A DNA stretch of 64,000 nucleotides, taken from assembly GCA_003170275.1 (NCBI GenBank), contig PNAM01000017.1, positions 124,001 to 188,000 on the forward strand, written 5' to 3'. The translations under genes were made by a program, and so were the position numbers. Positions 9,780-18,030 of this stretch are shown here, in pieces (the stretch's first letter is position 1; the number at the start of each line of letters is the position of its first letter). The notes beneath the pieces were generated by a model, which saw only the letters and a list, made by a program, of their open reading frames with translations, was not told where the DNA came from and did not search any database. This DNA comes from Myxococcales bacterium (lineage in GTDB: Bacteria; Myxococcota_A; Polyangia; Palsa-1104).

Positions 9780-12700
9780 ATGACGCAGCTTGTTAATGCT
9801 GTAATGGTGACAACAGTCCTCAGTGCCGGCCTGTGCGGCTGCTCTGATGACTTCGACACCACCCGAACGGTCGATCCCTACACCTCGTTCGGCGGCGTCA
9901 TCTATCGGGAGGGCTGCCAGCGCGTGGCCTACACCGGCCAGCTCGATCAGAAGGCCGCCGGCCAGATTCAGACCGTCGACGTCTCCGGCCAGCTCGGCCA
10001 CTCGGTGTGCGTCGACGGAATGCCGGCGCCGTCCGACTCGCCCGAGAAGCTCAAGGCGATCCAGGGCAAGAAGGACAGCCTGGTCACCACGGTCGACGCG
10101 ATCCTTCCCAAACCGTTCCTCGGCGATCTGGAAAACTTCCTCGAGCAGCTCCTGCCGCTGCAAGACGACGGCACCATGCAGACCAGCATCAAGTCGCTCG
10201 GCGATCTGCTCGGCACCATGCACGACGACCCGGACTTCTCGCCCGCGTTGGCGCGGCTGGCCAACCGCAACGGCTACCGTCCGACCAAGACCGCCGCCGG
10301 GCTGGTGCACACGGTCATCGAGTATCCGAACATCGACGACTTCCTCGGCAAGGTGCTCGGGCTGATCGCGCCGGGCGGCACCGCGGAGACCGAATGGAAA
10401 CAGGTGCTCACCGCGCTGTCCAAGGCGCTGCGCACCGTACAGCCGGTGGCCAACCCGGGCGATACGGAGCGCACGCTGCGGCTGGCGCTCGATCTGGTGC
10501 TCTCGACCAACCCCGACCTCGCGACCGGAACCGCGCGGCCGCTGGTGGCGCGCGACTATCGCGGCCTGGCGCTGGTGGCGACCTCCGGCGGCAAGGTGAT
10601 GGCGCCGTTCGTCGATCTCAACAACGACGGGCTGGCCGACGCCGACGACATGGGCCACTACGTCGATGCCAACGGCGCGCCGATCGACGTCGCGACCCCG
10701 TTCCCGGAGAACGGCGTAGCCGACACGGCGCCGCGCGACGCGCTCGGCCGCGCGCTCACCGCGACCGGCTCGAGCACCACCGTGTACAAGTACCTCGATC
10801 TCGACGGCACGGTGATCGGCGGCCTGACTCGCGAGACCTTGACGCTGATGGATCCGAAGAAGGACACCACGCTCGGCCTGGTGTGGGGCCTCGGCGCGCT
10901 GCTCGGACCGCGCGCCACCGAGACCAAGATGTACATGGACCCGGCCGGCGGGATGGTGGACTCGATCACCTTCCAGGGCTACGACACCACGCAGGCAGCG
11001 GTGCTCGATCTGTTGCACGGCTTCATCCAGCTGGTCGGCGATCCCAACGCCGACCAGACCTTCCAGACCACCTCGACGCTGCTCGGCACCTACGAGTCGC
11101 AGACTACGCGCGTGATCGGCGCGATGCTCGACGCTTCGGATCGCGGCAAGAACCACCCCGAGGCGGTGATCCCCGAGACCTCGGTCATCTATGACGATCT
11201 GATGCCGCTGCTGCAGCGCATCCTGCGCGTGCCGGGGCTGGGCGAGGATCTGCTGACGGCGATGCAGGATCCGCACGTCAAGGGCTTCGCGCCGATGATC
11301 GCGCGCCTGATGACGTCGAAGAACCAGATCGACTTCAACCACTCGGGGGGGACCGCGTACGCGCTCACCTCGAACCTCGACGGCGTCCAGCCGATCGATC
11401 GCACCCAGCCGGACGTCGACTACAACCAGTCGCTCATGCAGCGCATCGCGCACCTGATCCATGACGCCAACGGCGTGCAGTTCTGCAACAAGGAGGGCGC
11501 CACGCCCGGCATCGGGCCGATCACGCTCGAAACCGACGCCAAGTGCAAGCTGTTCCAGATCGACGATCTGGCGCTGTTCTACGTGCTGAACATGGCCTCG
11601 GCGAACGCGCGCAACGCCAACGCGAGCGCCAAGTCGGGCGCCGACTTCTGCGGCCATCTCACCACCGGCAACGTGATCATCACCGGCGGCTGCACCGCGC
11701 TCATTGGCAGCCTGGTGGGGATCGACGGCTTCGGCCAGTACCCCACGCCCGCCGCGCTCAACCGCTCGCTGTTCCTGCGCAACGCCGACAAGTCGTCGTT
11801 CCTGATGAACACCACCGACGACATCGTGTGCGCCGACGGGGACAAGTTCATCGACGCGCACGACAAGTCGATCTTCGCCTGGGAAACCAACATGGTGAAC
11901 AACCCGTCGGGCTTCCCCGCTGACACCTTCTATGACGCGGTCCGCCCGCTGATCGACGCGTTCGCCAAGCACGATGAGTGCGTTCAGCGCGACGACACCA
12001 CCGGCAACTGCTTGAAGGAACAGAACGCGGCCAAGATCTTCGTCGACATCCTGGCCATGCTGCACACGCACTGGGGCTCGCCCAACGCGTCGAACTTCGG
12101 ACACCAGTACCAGTCGGCGTCGGTCTCGCAGCCGCGCTTCGGCTACCCCGACAACCTGACCTCGTTCGAGCCGCTGCTCGCCGAGGTGCTCGGCCAGGCC
12201 GACTTGATGCCGTCGCTGCTCGACCTCGCGCCGGTGCTCAACACCGTCACCGTCGACGGCACCGCGGGCGGCCAGCCGGCCAAGCCGGTGTTGATCGGCA
12301 CCGCGCGCTATCTCCTCGATCCAGGCGCGGCGCCGGCCGGGCTCGCGTATCGCAACGGCGCGACCACCACCGTCGAGTCCGACGGCACCACCCCGGTCGC
12401 GCGCGCCACACCGTACTACCTCCTCGCCGACGCGTTTGCGCACAAGCGCGCCGCGCTGGCGCAGGCGCCGGCCAACCAGGCGAGCGCCTGGAAGACCGCC
12501 ACCTCGGCGCTGGTCGATCAGATGCTCACCGTCGAGAAGGTGAGCGGCAACTATCGCTTCAAGAACCGCCGCGTGCACGCCGTCACGCTGATCCTGCTCG
12601 ACTTCGTGCGCGGGCGCATGGCCTCGCACGCCAAGGCCGGCGACCTCGATCAGTGGGTGCACAAGGACCTGACGCAGGATCTCACCGACGTGCTGGGCAG

Positions 12701-13220
12701 CCCGACCTTCGCCGCGCTCGGCGACTTCGTCACCAAGGTGGAGGCCGATCCGGACGCGCGCGATCAGCTCTACCAGTTGCTGCAGTATCTCGTCGACGAG
12801 GCGGGCAACGATCTGGTGTTCCAGACCGCGCTCACCACGCTCGCCGATCAGGTGCAGACCTTCCTCGACGATCCGGATCTGGTGCCGGTGGCGCGCGTCC
12901 TCGGCGTGGCGATGGATCCGGTGACCGGCCCGACCAACGCGCAGCTCACGCTGGTGAAGAAGGCGCGCGACGTCGACACCAAGAAGGCGCTGCTCACCAT
13001 CCTGCGCAACCTGTACCGGCAGAACGACGCCGGCGTCTACCCGGCCTCGGATCTCGCCGACGTGATCTCCGAGATCAACCGCACCCAGCCGGGTCACGGC
13101 GGGCCGCTCGATGCAGGCGACTACAAGACCATGCTCGGCGAGGTCCGCGACTTCCTCCTCGATGACCAACGCGGTTTCACCCGCTTCCTCGACATCGTGC
13201 GCGCTCGTGGCCCGCACTAA
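9780..13220 (+). CDS. Very large lipoprotein with EF-hand-like calcium loops
   Basis: An 1146-residue protein I cannot assign to a named family. The N-terminus is a signal sequence ending at LCGC, a plausible lipobox, so the protein is probably lipid-anchored. One stretch, DLNNDGLADADD, fits an EF-hand or dockerin-type calcium loop. A second, DGDKFIDAHDK, is similar. The rest is mixed helical sequence with many DDFL/DDL segments. The ATG at 9780 has GGGGGA ten bases upstream; the ORF track's TTG at 9759 lies before that site. It overlaps the following FadL-type gene by 14 bases, suggesting that the two outer-membrane proteins act together. No enzymatic motif seen. Confidence 0.8.
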   Translation: MTQLVNAVMVTTVLSAGLCGCSDDFDTTRTVDPYTSFGGVIYREGCQRVAYTGQLDQKAAGQIQTVDVSGQLGHSVCVDGMPAPSDSPEKLKAIQGKKDSLVTTVDAILPKPFLGDLENFLEQLLPLQDDGTMQTSIKSLGDLLGTMHDDPDFSPALARLANRNGYRPTKTAAGLVHTVIEYPNIDDFLGKVLGLIAPGGTAETEWKQVLTALSKALRTVQPVANPGDTERTLRLALDLVLSTNPDLATGTARPLVARDYRGLALVATSGGKVMAPFVDLNNDGLADADDMGHYVDANGAPIDVATPFPENGVADTAPRDALGRALTATGSSTTVYKYLDLDGTVIGGLTRETLTLMDPKKDTTLGLVWGLGALLGPRATETKMYMDPAGGMVDSITFQGYDTTQAAVLDLLHGFIQLVGDPNADQTFQTTSTLLGTYESQTTRVIGAMLDASDRGKNHPEAVIPETSVIYDDLMPLLQRILRVPGLGEDLLTAMQDPHVKGFAPMIARLMTSKNQIDFNHSGGTAYALTSNLDGVQPIDRTQPDVDYNQSLMQRIAHLIHDANGVQFCNKEGATPGIGPITLETDAKCKLFQIDDLALFYVLNMASANARNANASAKSGADFCGHLTTGNVIITGGCTALIGSLVGIDGFGQYPTPAALNRSLFLRNADKSSFLMNTTDDIVCADGDKFIDAHDKSIFAWETNMVNNPSGFPADTFYDAVRPLIDAFAKHDECVQRDDTTGNCLKEQNAAKIFVDILAMLHTHWGSPNASNFGHQYQSASVSQPRFGYPDNLTSFEPLLAEVLGQADLMPSLLDLAPVLNTVTVDGTAGGQPAKPVLIGTARYLLDPGAAPAGLAYRNGATTTVESDGTTPVARATPYYLLADAFAHKRAALAQAPANQASAWKTATSALVDQMLTVEKVSGNYRFKNRRVHAVTLILLDFVRGRMASHAKAGDLDQWVHKDLTQDLTDVLGSPTFAALGDFVTKVEADPDARDQLYQLLQYLVDEAGNDLVFQTALTTLADQVQTFLDDPDLVPVARVLGVAMDPVTGPTNAQLTLVKKARDVDTKKALLTILRNLYRQNDAGVYPASDLADVISEINRTQPGHGGPLDAGDYKTMLGEVRDFLLDDQRGFTRFLDIVRARGPH

Positions 13221-14547
13221 GCCCTTCGTCGTCGCAAGCATCCTCCTCGTCTCGTCGCTGGCCTGGGCCGGCGGCATGACGCTCGAGGGGCGCGGCGCCC
13301 GGCCGCTCGGCCGCGCCGGCTCGTTCGTCGCCGGCGCCGACGACGGCGGCGCGTTCGTCTACAACCCGGCCGGCCTCGCCGACATCGACGGCATCAGCAT
13401 CCTCATCGACGGCGGGATGGTGCTCCAGCGCACGCACTACGAGCGCGTCGACTCGGGTGGCAACAAGCAGCCGGCGGTCGACGGCGCGCTCAACTTCCTG
13501 CCGTTCCCCACCGCGGTGATCACCTGGAAGCCGCGCAAGCTGTCCTGGCTCACCGTCGCCGGCGGCGTGTGGGTGCCGTACCTCGGGCTGAACTCGTTCC
13601 CCGACAACGGGCCGCAGCGCTACTCGTCGATCTCGCTCGACGGCTCGCTGGTGGTGGTGATGGAGCTCGCCGCCGCGTTCCGCCTCAACGATCACTTCGC
13701 GCTCGGCGTCGGCTTGCAGAACATGATCCTGCAGTTCAAGAGCCGCGTGGCGCTCTCGACGTGCACCCAGCTCAACTGCGCGCCGGAAGATCCCGGCTTC
13801 GACTCGCTCACCGTGCTCAACGCGGTGTCGGGGTTCACCCCCTCGGGCGTGGTCGGCGCCACCGTCGCCTATCCGAAGATTCGCGCGGGGCTGGCGCTGC
13901 AGCTGCCGTTCTTCGTCAACGCCGACGGCAGCGTCAAGTCGCGCCTGCCCACCGATCCGTTCTACACCAACGCGCAGGTGCAGGGCACCTCGGCGACGGT
14001 GAACTTCACCATTCCGTTGATGCTGCGCGCGGGCGTCGAGTATCGCCCGATCAAGACCCTGCGCGTCGAGCTCGGCTTCGACTACGAGGCGTGGTCGATG
14101 CAGCAGTACTTCACCATCCAGCCGCACGGCATCTACATCTCGGGCGTGCCGGGCATCGGCAACTACTACCTCAACACCTTGCGCGTGGTGCGCCAACTGG
14201 ACGACTCGTTCTCGATCCACGTCGGCGCCGAGTTCGAGGCGATCCGCAAGAAGCTGGTGCTGCGCATCGGCTACTTGTTCGAGACCAGCGCCACGCCCTA
14301 CAACACGCTCAGCGTGCTCACCTCCGACGGCGTTCACAACATGATCACGCTCGGCATGGGCGTGAAGATGTTCGGGGTCCGCTGGGACGTCGGCTACGCG
14401 CACCTGTTCACCGCCGAGCGCACCGTGCGAGACTCGCAATCGCTGCAGCTCAACCCGATCGCGCCCAGCCTCGGCGTTCCGGTGGGCAACGGAACCTACG
14501 ACATCGACACCGATATCATCGCGGTAGGGCTAGATGCCCAGTTCTAG
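13207..14547 (+). CDS. OmpP1/FadL-family outer-membrane channel
   Basis: Predicted 446-residue beta-barrel of the FadL/TodX type, which imports hydrophobic compounds such as long-chain fatty acids. A signal peptide (FVVASILLVSSLAWAGG) is followed by the family signature of a glycine-rich ARPLGRAG stretch and AFVYNPAGLA. Alternating strands run to a C-terminal aromatic residue, Phe, as in barrel proteins. The ORF track's ATG at 13111 would put 32 residues before the signal peptide, so I choose the GTG at 13207. It overlaps the giant lipoprotein gene by 14 bases. Acyl-CoA dehydrogenases elsewhere in the window fit fatty-acid use, but no direct link is shown. Confidence 0.88.
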   Translation: MARTKPFVVASILLVSSLAWAGGMTLEGRGARPLGRAGSFVAGADDGGAFVYNPAGLADIDGISILIDGGMVLQRTHYERVDSGGNKQPAVDGALNFLPFPTAVITWKPRKLSWLTVAGGVWVPYLGLNSFPDNGPQRYSSISLDGSLVVVMELAAAFRLNDHFALGVGLQNMILQFKSRVALSTCTQLNCAPEDPGFDSLTVLNAVSGFTPSGVVGATVAYPKIRAGLALQLPFFVNADGSVKSRLPTDPFYTNAQVQGTSATVNFTIPLMLRAGVEYRPIKTLRVELGFDYEAWSMQQYFTIQPHGIYISGVPGIGNYYLNTLRVVRQLDDSFSIHVGAEFEAIRKKLVLRIGYLFETSATPYNTLSVLTSDGVHNMITLGMGVKMFGVRWDVGYAHLFTAERTVRDSQSLQLNPIAPSLGVPVGNGTYDIDTDIIAVGLDAQF

Positions 14548-14564
14548 CTGCGTATGACGGAAGG

Positions 14565-15575
14565 GTGGCGCAGCGCACCAATCTAGATAGCACCGCGACG
14601 AACGGCACCCAGCCCGTCGCCACCATCCTGATCGTCGACGACGATCCGGACATTCGTACGTTCCTGCGGGCAGTCCTCGAAGGCGACGGACACCAGGTGC
14701 ACGAAGCCTCGACCGGCATGGAAGCCCTCGGTCACCTGCAGCTACACCGCCCCCAGCTCGTGCTCCTCGACGTGATGATGCCCAACATGGATGGGTTCGC
14801 CGTCGCGCAGGCGATGAAGAGCCGCCCCGGCCCGTTCGTGCCGGTGATCCTGCTCACCGCGCTCGATGACCCGGCGTCGCGCGAGCGCGGGATCGCCTCG
14901 GGCGCCGACGAGATGCTCGCCAAGCCGGTCCATCCCTTCGAGCTGCGCCTGCGCGTACGCGCCATGCTGCGCATCGAGCACCTGGCCAGCGAGCTGCACG
15001 TCGCCAACCGCCGCCTGCAGCTGCTGGCGCGCACCGACGAGCTGACTCGCGTTCGCAATCGTCGCGGGCTGCGCTCGACGCTGTTGCGTGAGTTCCACCG
15101 CGCGGGGCGCTACGGATCGAAGCTCTCACTGTTGGCGTTCGACATCGATCGCTTCAAGCTGGTCAACGATACGTGGGGTCACGCCATCGGCGATCAGGTG
15201 CTCAAGGCGGTCGCCCGCGCGCTCAAGGATGGCCTGCGCCAGGTCGACGTAGTAGGGCGCACGGGCGGCGAAGAGTTCGTGGTCGTCGCCCCCGAGACTC
15301 CGTCCAAGGAAGCATTGATGATCGCCGGGCGCCTGCGCTGCGCGGTGGCCGACTCGCGCGTGATCCTACCGGCGGGCGGCACGCTGCAGGTCACCGTGAG
15401 CTGCGGCGTGGCCACGCTCGGCGAGGTGCCGGCCACCACCGCCGACGAGCTGCTCGCGTTCGCCGACGCCGCGCTCTACCGCGCCAAGGCGCTCGGCCGC
15501 GATCGCTGCGAGCTCGCGGTCGAGATCCACGACGCGCACATCATCCAGGGAATGCTCGGCGGAAGCGCGGACTAG
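14565..15575 (+). CDS. Response regulator with GGDEF diguanylate cyclase domain
   Basis: PleD-like two-domain protein of 336 residues that should make cyclic di-GMP when phosphorylated. The receiver domain, about residues 20-140, has the acidic cluster DDD, the phospho-acceptor Asp in LLDVMMPNMDG and the conserved Lys in LAKPVHP. The GGDEF domain, about 165-325, carries GGEEF. An RQVD inhibition site lies five residues before it, so feedback inhibition by c-di-GMP is expected. The ORF track begins far upstream in a wrong frame extension. GTG 14565 is the only start near the domain and lies 18 bases after the FadL stop. No histidine kinase is adjacent. It ends convergently with the next gene, sharing CTAG. 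Confidence 0.93.
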   Translation: MAQRTNLDSTATNGTQPVATILIVDDDPDIRTFLRAVLEGDGHQVHEASTGMEALGHLQLHRPQLVLLDVMMPNMDGFAVAQAMKSRPGPFVPVILLTALDDPASRERGIASGADEMLAKPVHPFELRLRVRAMLRIEHLASELHVANRRLQLLARTDELTRVRNRRGLRSTLLREFHRAGRYGSKLSLLAFDIDRFKLVNDTWGHAIGDQVLKAVARALKDGLRQVDVVGRTGGEEFVVVAPETPSKEALMIAGRLRCAVADSRVILPAGGTLQVTVSCGVATLGEVPATTADELLAFADAALYRAKALGRDRCELAVEIHDAHIIQGMLGGSAD

Positions 15576-16429
15576 GCGGGACGGATCGGGCTGATCTCGA
15601 CGCGCAGGTCGTGATCGACCGAGATGAAATGATCGTTGCCGGCTTCCTGCCAGCCTGTGCCCACGGTGCTCTGCGCCGGCGCGTCGGCGACCACCAGCAC
15701 CGAGCGCAGGTGCTCGTGATCGATGCGCTTGGGATCGCGCCCGAACTGCGGCGTCGCCTCGCGGCACACCGGGCAATCGGTCACCGACTGCGTGCGATGC
15801 ACGTGCACCGGCGACCCGTGCCGCGTCGCCACCAGGATACGCCCGTTGGTGACCGCCAGCGCGCACTCGGACTTGCCATACTCCTCGGGCCCGGCCAGCT
15901 CCTCGACGCGCTTGAGGGTCTCGCGCAGGGCGTCGCGCACGTTGTTGGTCGAGACGCGCCCTTCGTCGATCTTGTTGGCCTTCTGCAGATAGCCGAGGAA
16001 CAGGTGGAACAGCAGCTCCGAGTCGGTCTGCCCGCGAATGTTGCGGCGCAGGAAGTCCGGCACCGTCGCCGCCAGATCGTCCTTGGTGCGATCGTACGCG
16101 GCCACCGTGCCGTGGTGCGCGAACATCCACGAGCGGAAGCGGAATGGATGCGTGTTTTCGTTCTTGGCCGGACCGACGGTGCCGGCGCGCGCGTGACCGA
16201 TGATCGCGTCGGTGCGCAGCTCCTTGGCCATGGCGTAGAAGTCGACCGGCTCGGTCGGCGCCTTGGGCCGGCGCTGCAGGAGCACCTCGCCTTGATAGAA
16301 GCCGATGCCCCAACTGTCGATCGAGGGCGAGGGCGTCTCCAGCCCGACGACCAGCGACTTGCGCGCGGGGTAGAGCGCGCACGCGACGCGGTCGGAATCG
16401 TTTCCCATGTAAGCGAAGAGGCGGCTCAT
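15572..16429 (-). CDS. Class II glutamine amidotransferase-like protein with Ser at the nucleophile position
   Basis: A 285-residue Ntn-hydrolase-fold protein like the YafJ group. It has GIGFY, the GHARAGTVG and NTHPF motifs, and a FAHHGTV stretch that corresponds to the glutamine-binding loop. Members of this family normally begin Met-Cys, and the exposed Cys is the nucleophile. Here the ATG at 16429 gives Met-Ser-Arg-Leu-Phe (codon AGC). Either Ser acts as an Ntn nucleophile or glutaminase activity is lost. A TTG at 16441 could add four residues and would place Ser internally. The leader contains a hairpin that could mask the ribosome-binding site. The stop codon overlaps that of the diguanylate cyclase. 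Confidence 0.82.
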   Translation of the reverse strand: MSRLFAYMGNDSDRVACALYPARKSLVVGLETPSPSIDSWGIGFYQGEVLLQRRPKAPTEPVDFYAMAKELRTDAIIGHARAGTVGPAKNENTHPFRFRSWMFAHHGTVAAYDRTKDDLAATVPDFLRRNIRGQTDSELLFHLFLGYLQKANKIDEGRVSTNNVRDALRETLKRVEELAGPEEYGKSECALAVTNGRILVATRHGSPVHVHRTQSVTDCPVCREATPQFGRDPKRIDHEHLRSVLVVADAPAQSTVGTGWQEAGNDHFISVDHDLRVEISPIRPA

Positions 16430-16441
16430 GATCTGCTGCAA

Positions 16442-16457
16442 CCTCCATCCCTGGAGG
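16442..16457 (-). promoter_or_regulatory. Hairpin masking the Shine-Dalgarno of the amidotransferase-like gene
   Basis: On the minus strand CCTCCA-GGGA-TGGAGG forms a perfect 6-bp stem with a 4-base loop. Its 3' arm contains GGAGG, the only ribosome-binding site before the ATG at 16429, 12 bases away. The 5' arm is an anti-Shine-Dalgarno sequence. Translation control by this hairpin is inference. Confidence 0.4.
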
Positions 16458-16478
16458 CAGGTTTCTCCGTCGAGAACA

Positions 16479-16507
16479 AATATAGTCTACGAACCCTGGG
16501 CGCGCAA
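16479..16507 (-). promoter_or_regulatory. Putative promoter of the amidotransferase-like gene
   Basis: On the minus strand TTGCGC, a 17-base spacer and TATATT. The -10 box is a near-consensus hexamer in a very GC-rich region, which supports it. The leader would be about 40-45 bases and includes the hairpin at 16442-16457. Confidence 0.4.
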
Positions 16508-17353
16508 CTCTGCGGCCGTGGCGGAGGCATGTCGGTCCTTCAACCACGCCACCATCGTCGCCAGGTTTTTCGTTCGGGTCTCCATGATCTCATTGAAGAT
16601 CTCATGGTACTGCCCGGCCAGTACGTGGATCGTCTTGTCCGCTGAGCCGAGCCGCGCGAACACCTCTTCGGCCCGTTTCGAGTCGGCGATCTTGTCGTCT
16701 CCGCCAACCAGGAAAAGGCTCGGCGTCTTGATCTCGGGCGCGCGCGCGAGCAGCTCGGCCTGCGCGTCATTGGTCTCGGTGAACCAGCGAGCGGTCGCCT
16801 TCTTGTTGTTCAGCGGATCGCGATCGTAGAGCGCGACGATCTCCGGGTCGCGCGCGACGTCCGCGCCCTTGAGCCCGCTGGGCAGCGCCAGGCCGGGAAA
16901 GATCTTCGACATCAGTTTGCCCGCCAGCGCCTTGACCTTGGGCACGTGGAGCTTGAGCTTGTAGTAGGGCGAGGAGACCACCATGCCGGCGATCTCCGAC
17001 GAGCGGTCGAGCGCGACCTTGGCCGCGATCAAGCCGCCGAACGAGTGCCCGAGCAGAAACAGCGGCTTGTCGGGCAGCGCCTGGCGCGCCCGCGCGATCA
17101 ACAAGCCGGCGTCGTCGGTGTACTCGCCAAAGCGCATGCACAGCCCGCGCGCGCCCGCCGACTGGCCGTGACCGCGCAGGTCCATGCCACGCACCGACCA
17201 GCCGGCCTCGGCGAGCGCGGCGGCGACGTGCTCGTAGCGGCCGATGTGCTCGCCGTAGCCGTGCAGGATCACCACGGTGCCGATGGGCGTTCCCTTGGCG
17301 GGCCAGATCGCTTCGTGAAGCGAGGTTCCATCCGAGGCGGGGAAGGTGGACAT
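16487..17353 (-). CDS. Alpha/beta hydrolase, monoacylglycerol-lipase-like
   Basis: A 288-residue serine hydrolase resembling monoacylglycerol lipases and lysophospholipases. The oxyanion region is VILHGYGEH, and the nucleophile elbow is GHSFG near residue 123. The acidic residue is in VGGDDKIAD and the catalytic His in GQYHEIFNE. The RGHGQSAG motif after the second strand is typical of this group. No signal peptide is seen, so it should be cytoplasmic. A promoter-like TTGCCT-18-TATACA lies directly upstream, six bases from the ATG. An AAGGAAC ribosome-binding site also fits. Substrate is not known. Confidence 0.88.
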   Translation of the reverse strand: MSTFPASDGTSLHEAIWPAKGTPIGTVVILHGYGEHIGRYEHVAAALAEAGWSVRGMDLRGHGQSAGARGLCMRFGEYTDDAGLLIARARQALPDKPLFLLGHSFGGLIAAKVALDRSSEIAGMVVSSPYYKLKLHVPKVKALAGKLMSKIFPGLALPSGLKGADVARDPEIVALYDRDPLNNKKATARWFTETNDAQAELLARAPEIKTPSLFLVGGDDKIADSKRAEEVFARLGSADKTIHVLAGQYHEIFNEIMETRTKNLATMVAWLKDRHASATAAELRAQGS

Positions 17354-17359
17354 GTTCCT

Positions 17360-17389
17360 TGTATATCCCCCGATCTCGCGTTAAGGCAA
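17360..17389 (-). promoter_or_regulatory. Putative promoter of the lipase-like gene
   Basis: On the minus strand TTGCCT, an 18-base spacer and TATACA, with six bases between the -10 box and the ATG at 17353. It overlaps the start region of the divergent queE gene. The bases after the -10 box also form a Shine-Dalgarno-like AGGAA, so a leaderless reading is uncertain. Confidence 0.35.
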
Positions 17390-17394
17390 CGCTT

Positions 17395-18030
17395 GTGAAG
17401 TTGTACGAGATCTATACGAGCATCCAGGGAGAAACGCAGCACGCCGGACGGCCGTGCACGCTGGTGCGGTTCGCCGCCTGCGATCTGCGCTGCACCTACT
17501 GCGACACCGCGTACGCGTTCACCGGCGGGCAAGACGTGACGCGCGAATCGATCGTCGCCGACGTGGTCGCGCGCAAGACCCGGTTGGTGCTGCTCACCGG
17601 CGGCGAGCCGCTGCTCCAGGCGGAGCTTCCCCAGCTCGCGTCGGAGCTGATGGAGCGCGGCTTCGAGGTGATGCTCGAGACCGGTGGGCATCGCGACGTG
17701 TCGGGCATGCCGGCCGGCGTGTGCATCATCCTCGACGTCAAGACGCCCGGCTCGGGCGAGTCGGCCAAGATGTGCTGGAGCAACCTCGAGCGCCTCGGAC
17801 CCGCCGACGCGGTGAAGTTCGTCGTGACCTGCGAGGAAGACTATCGCTGGTCACGCGGCGTGATCGTCGAGCATCGGCTCGCCGACCGCACGCAGGTGCT
17901 CTTGTCGCCCGGGTTTGGTCAGGTGGATCCAAAAGATCTGGTGGGCTGGATGCTGCGCGATCAGCTGCCCGCGCGCCTGAACCTGCAATTGCACAAATAC
18001 ATCTGGCCGCCCGAGCAGCGCGGCGTTTAG
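17395..18030 (+). CDS. queE: 7-carboxy-7-deazaguanine synthase, radical SAM
   Basis: Radical SAM enzyme that converts 6-carboxytetrahydropterin to 7-carboxy-7-deazaguanine in queuosine and deazapurine biosynthesis. The iron-sulfur motif CDLRCTYC (CX3CX2C) is present. It is preceded by the family-typical EIYTSIQGE and followed by LLTGGEPLLQ. At 211 residues it has the normal compact length. GTG 17395 is chosen because AAGG lies eight bases upstream and the protein then begins at the conserved strand; the track's TTG at 17359 adds 12 unsupported residues. No other queuosine gene is in the window. The stop codon overlaps that of the convergent M23 peptidase gene. Confidence 0.94.
   Translation: MKLYEIYTSIQGETQHAGRPCTLVRFAACDLRCTYCDTAYAFTGGQDVTRESIVADVVARKTRLVLLTGGEPLLQAELPQLASELMERGFEVMLETGGHRDVSGMPAGVCIILDVKTPGSGESAKMCWSNLERLGPADAVKFVVTCEEDYRWSRGVIVEHRLADRTQVLLSPGFGQVDPKDLVGWMLRDQLPARLNLQLHKYIWPPEQRGV

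Noticed and set aside
9747-13277. 1176-residue minus-strand ORF opposite the giant lipoprotein
   Set aside because: Antisense shadow with Arg/Val/Gly-rich composition and no motif; the plus strand has a signal peptide and ribosome-binding site.
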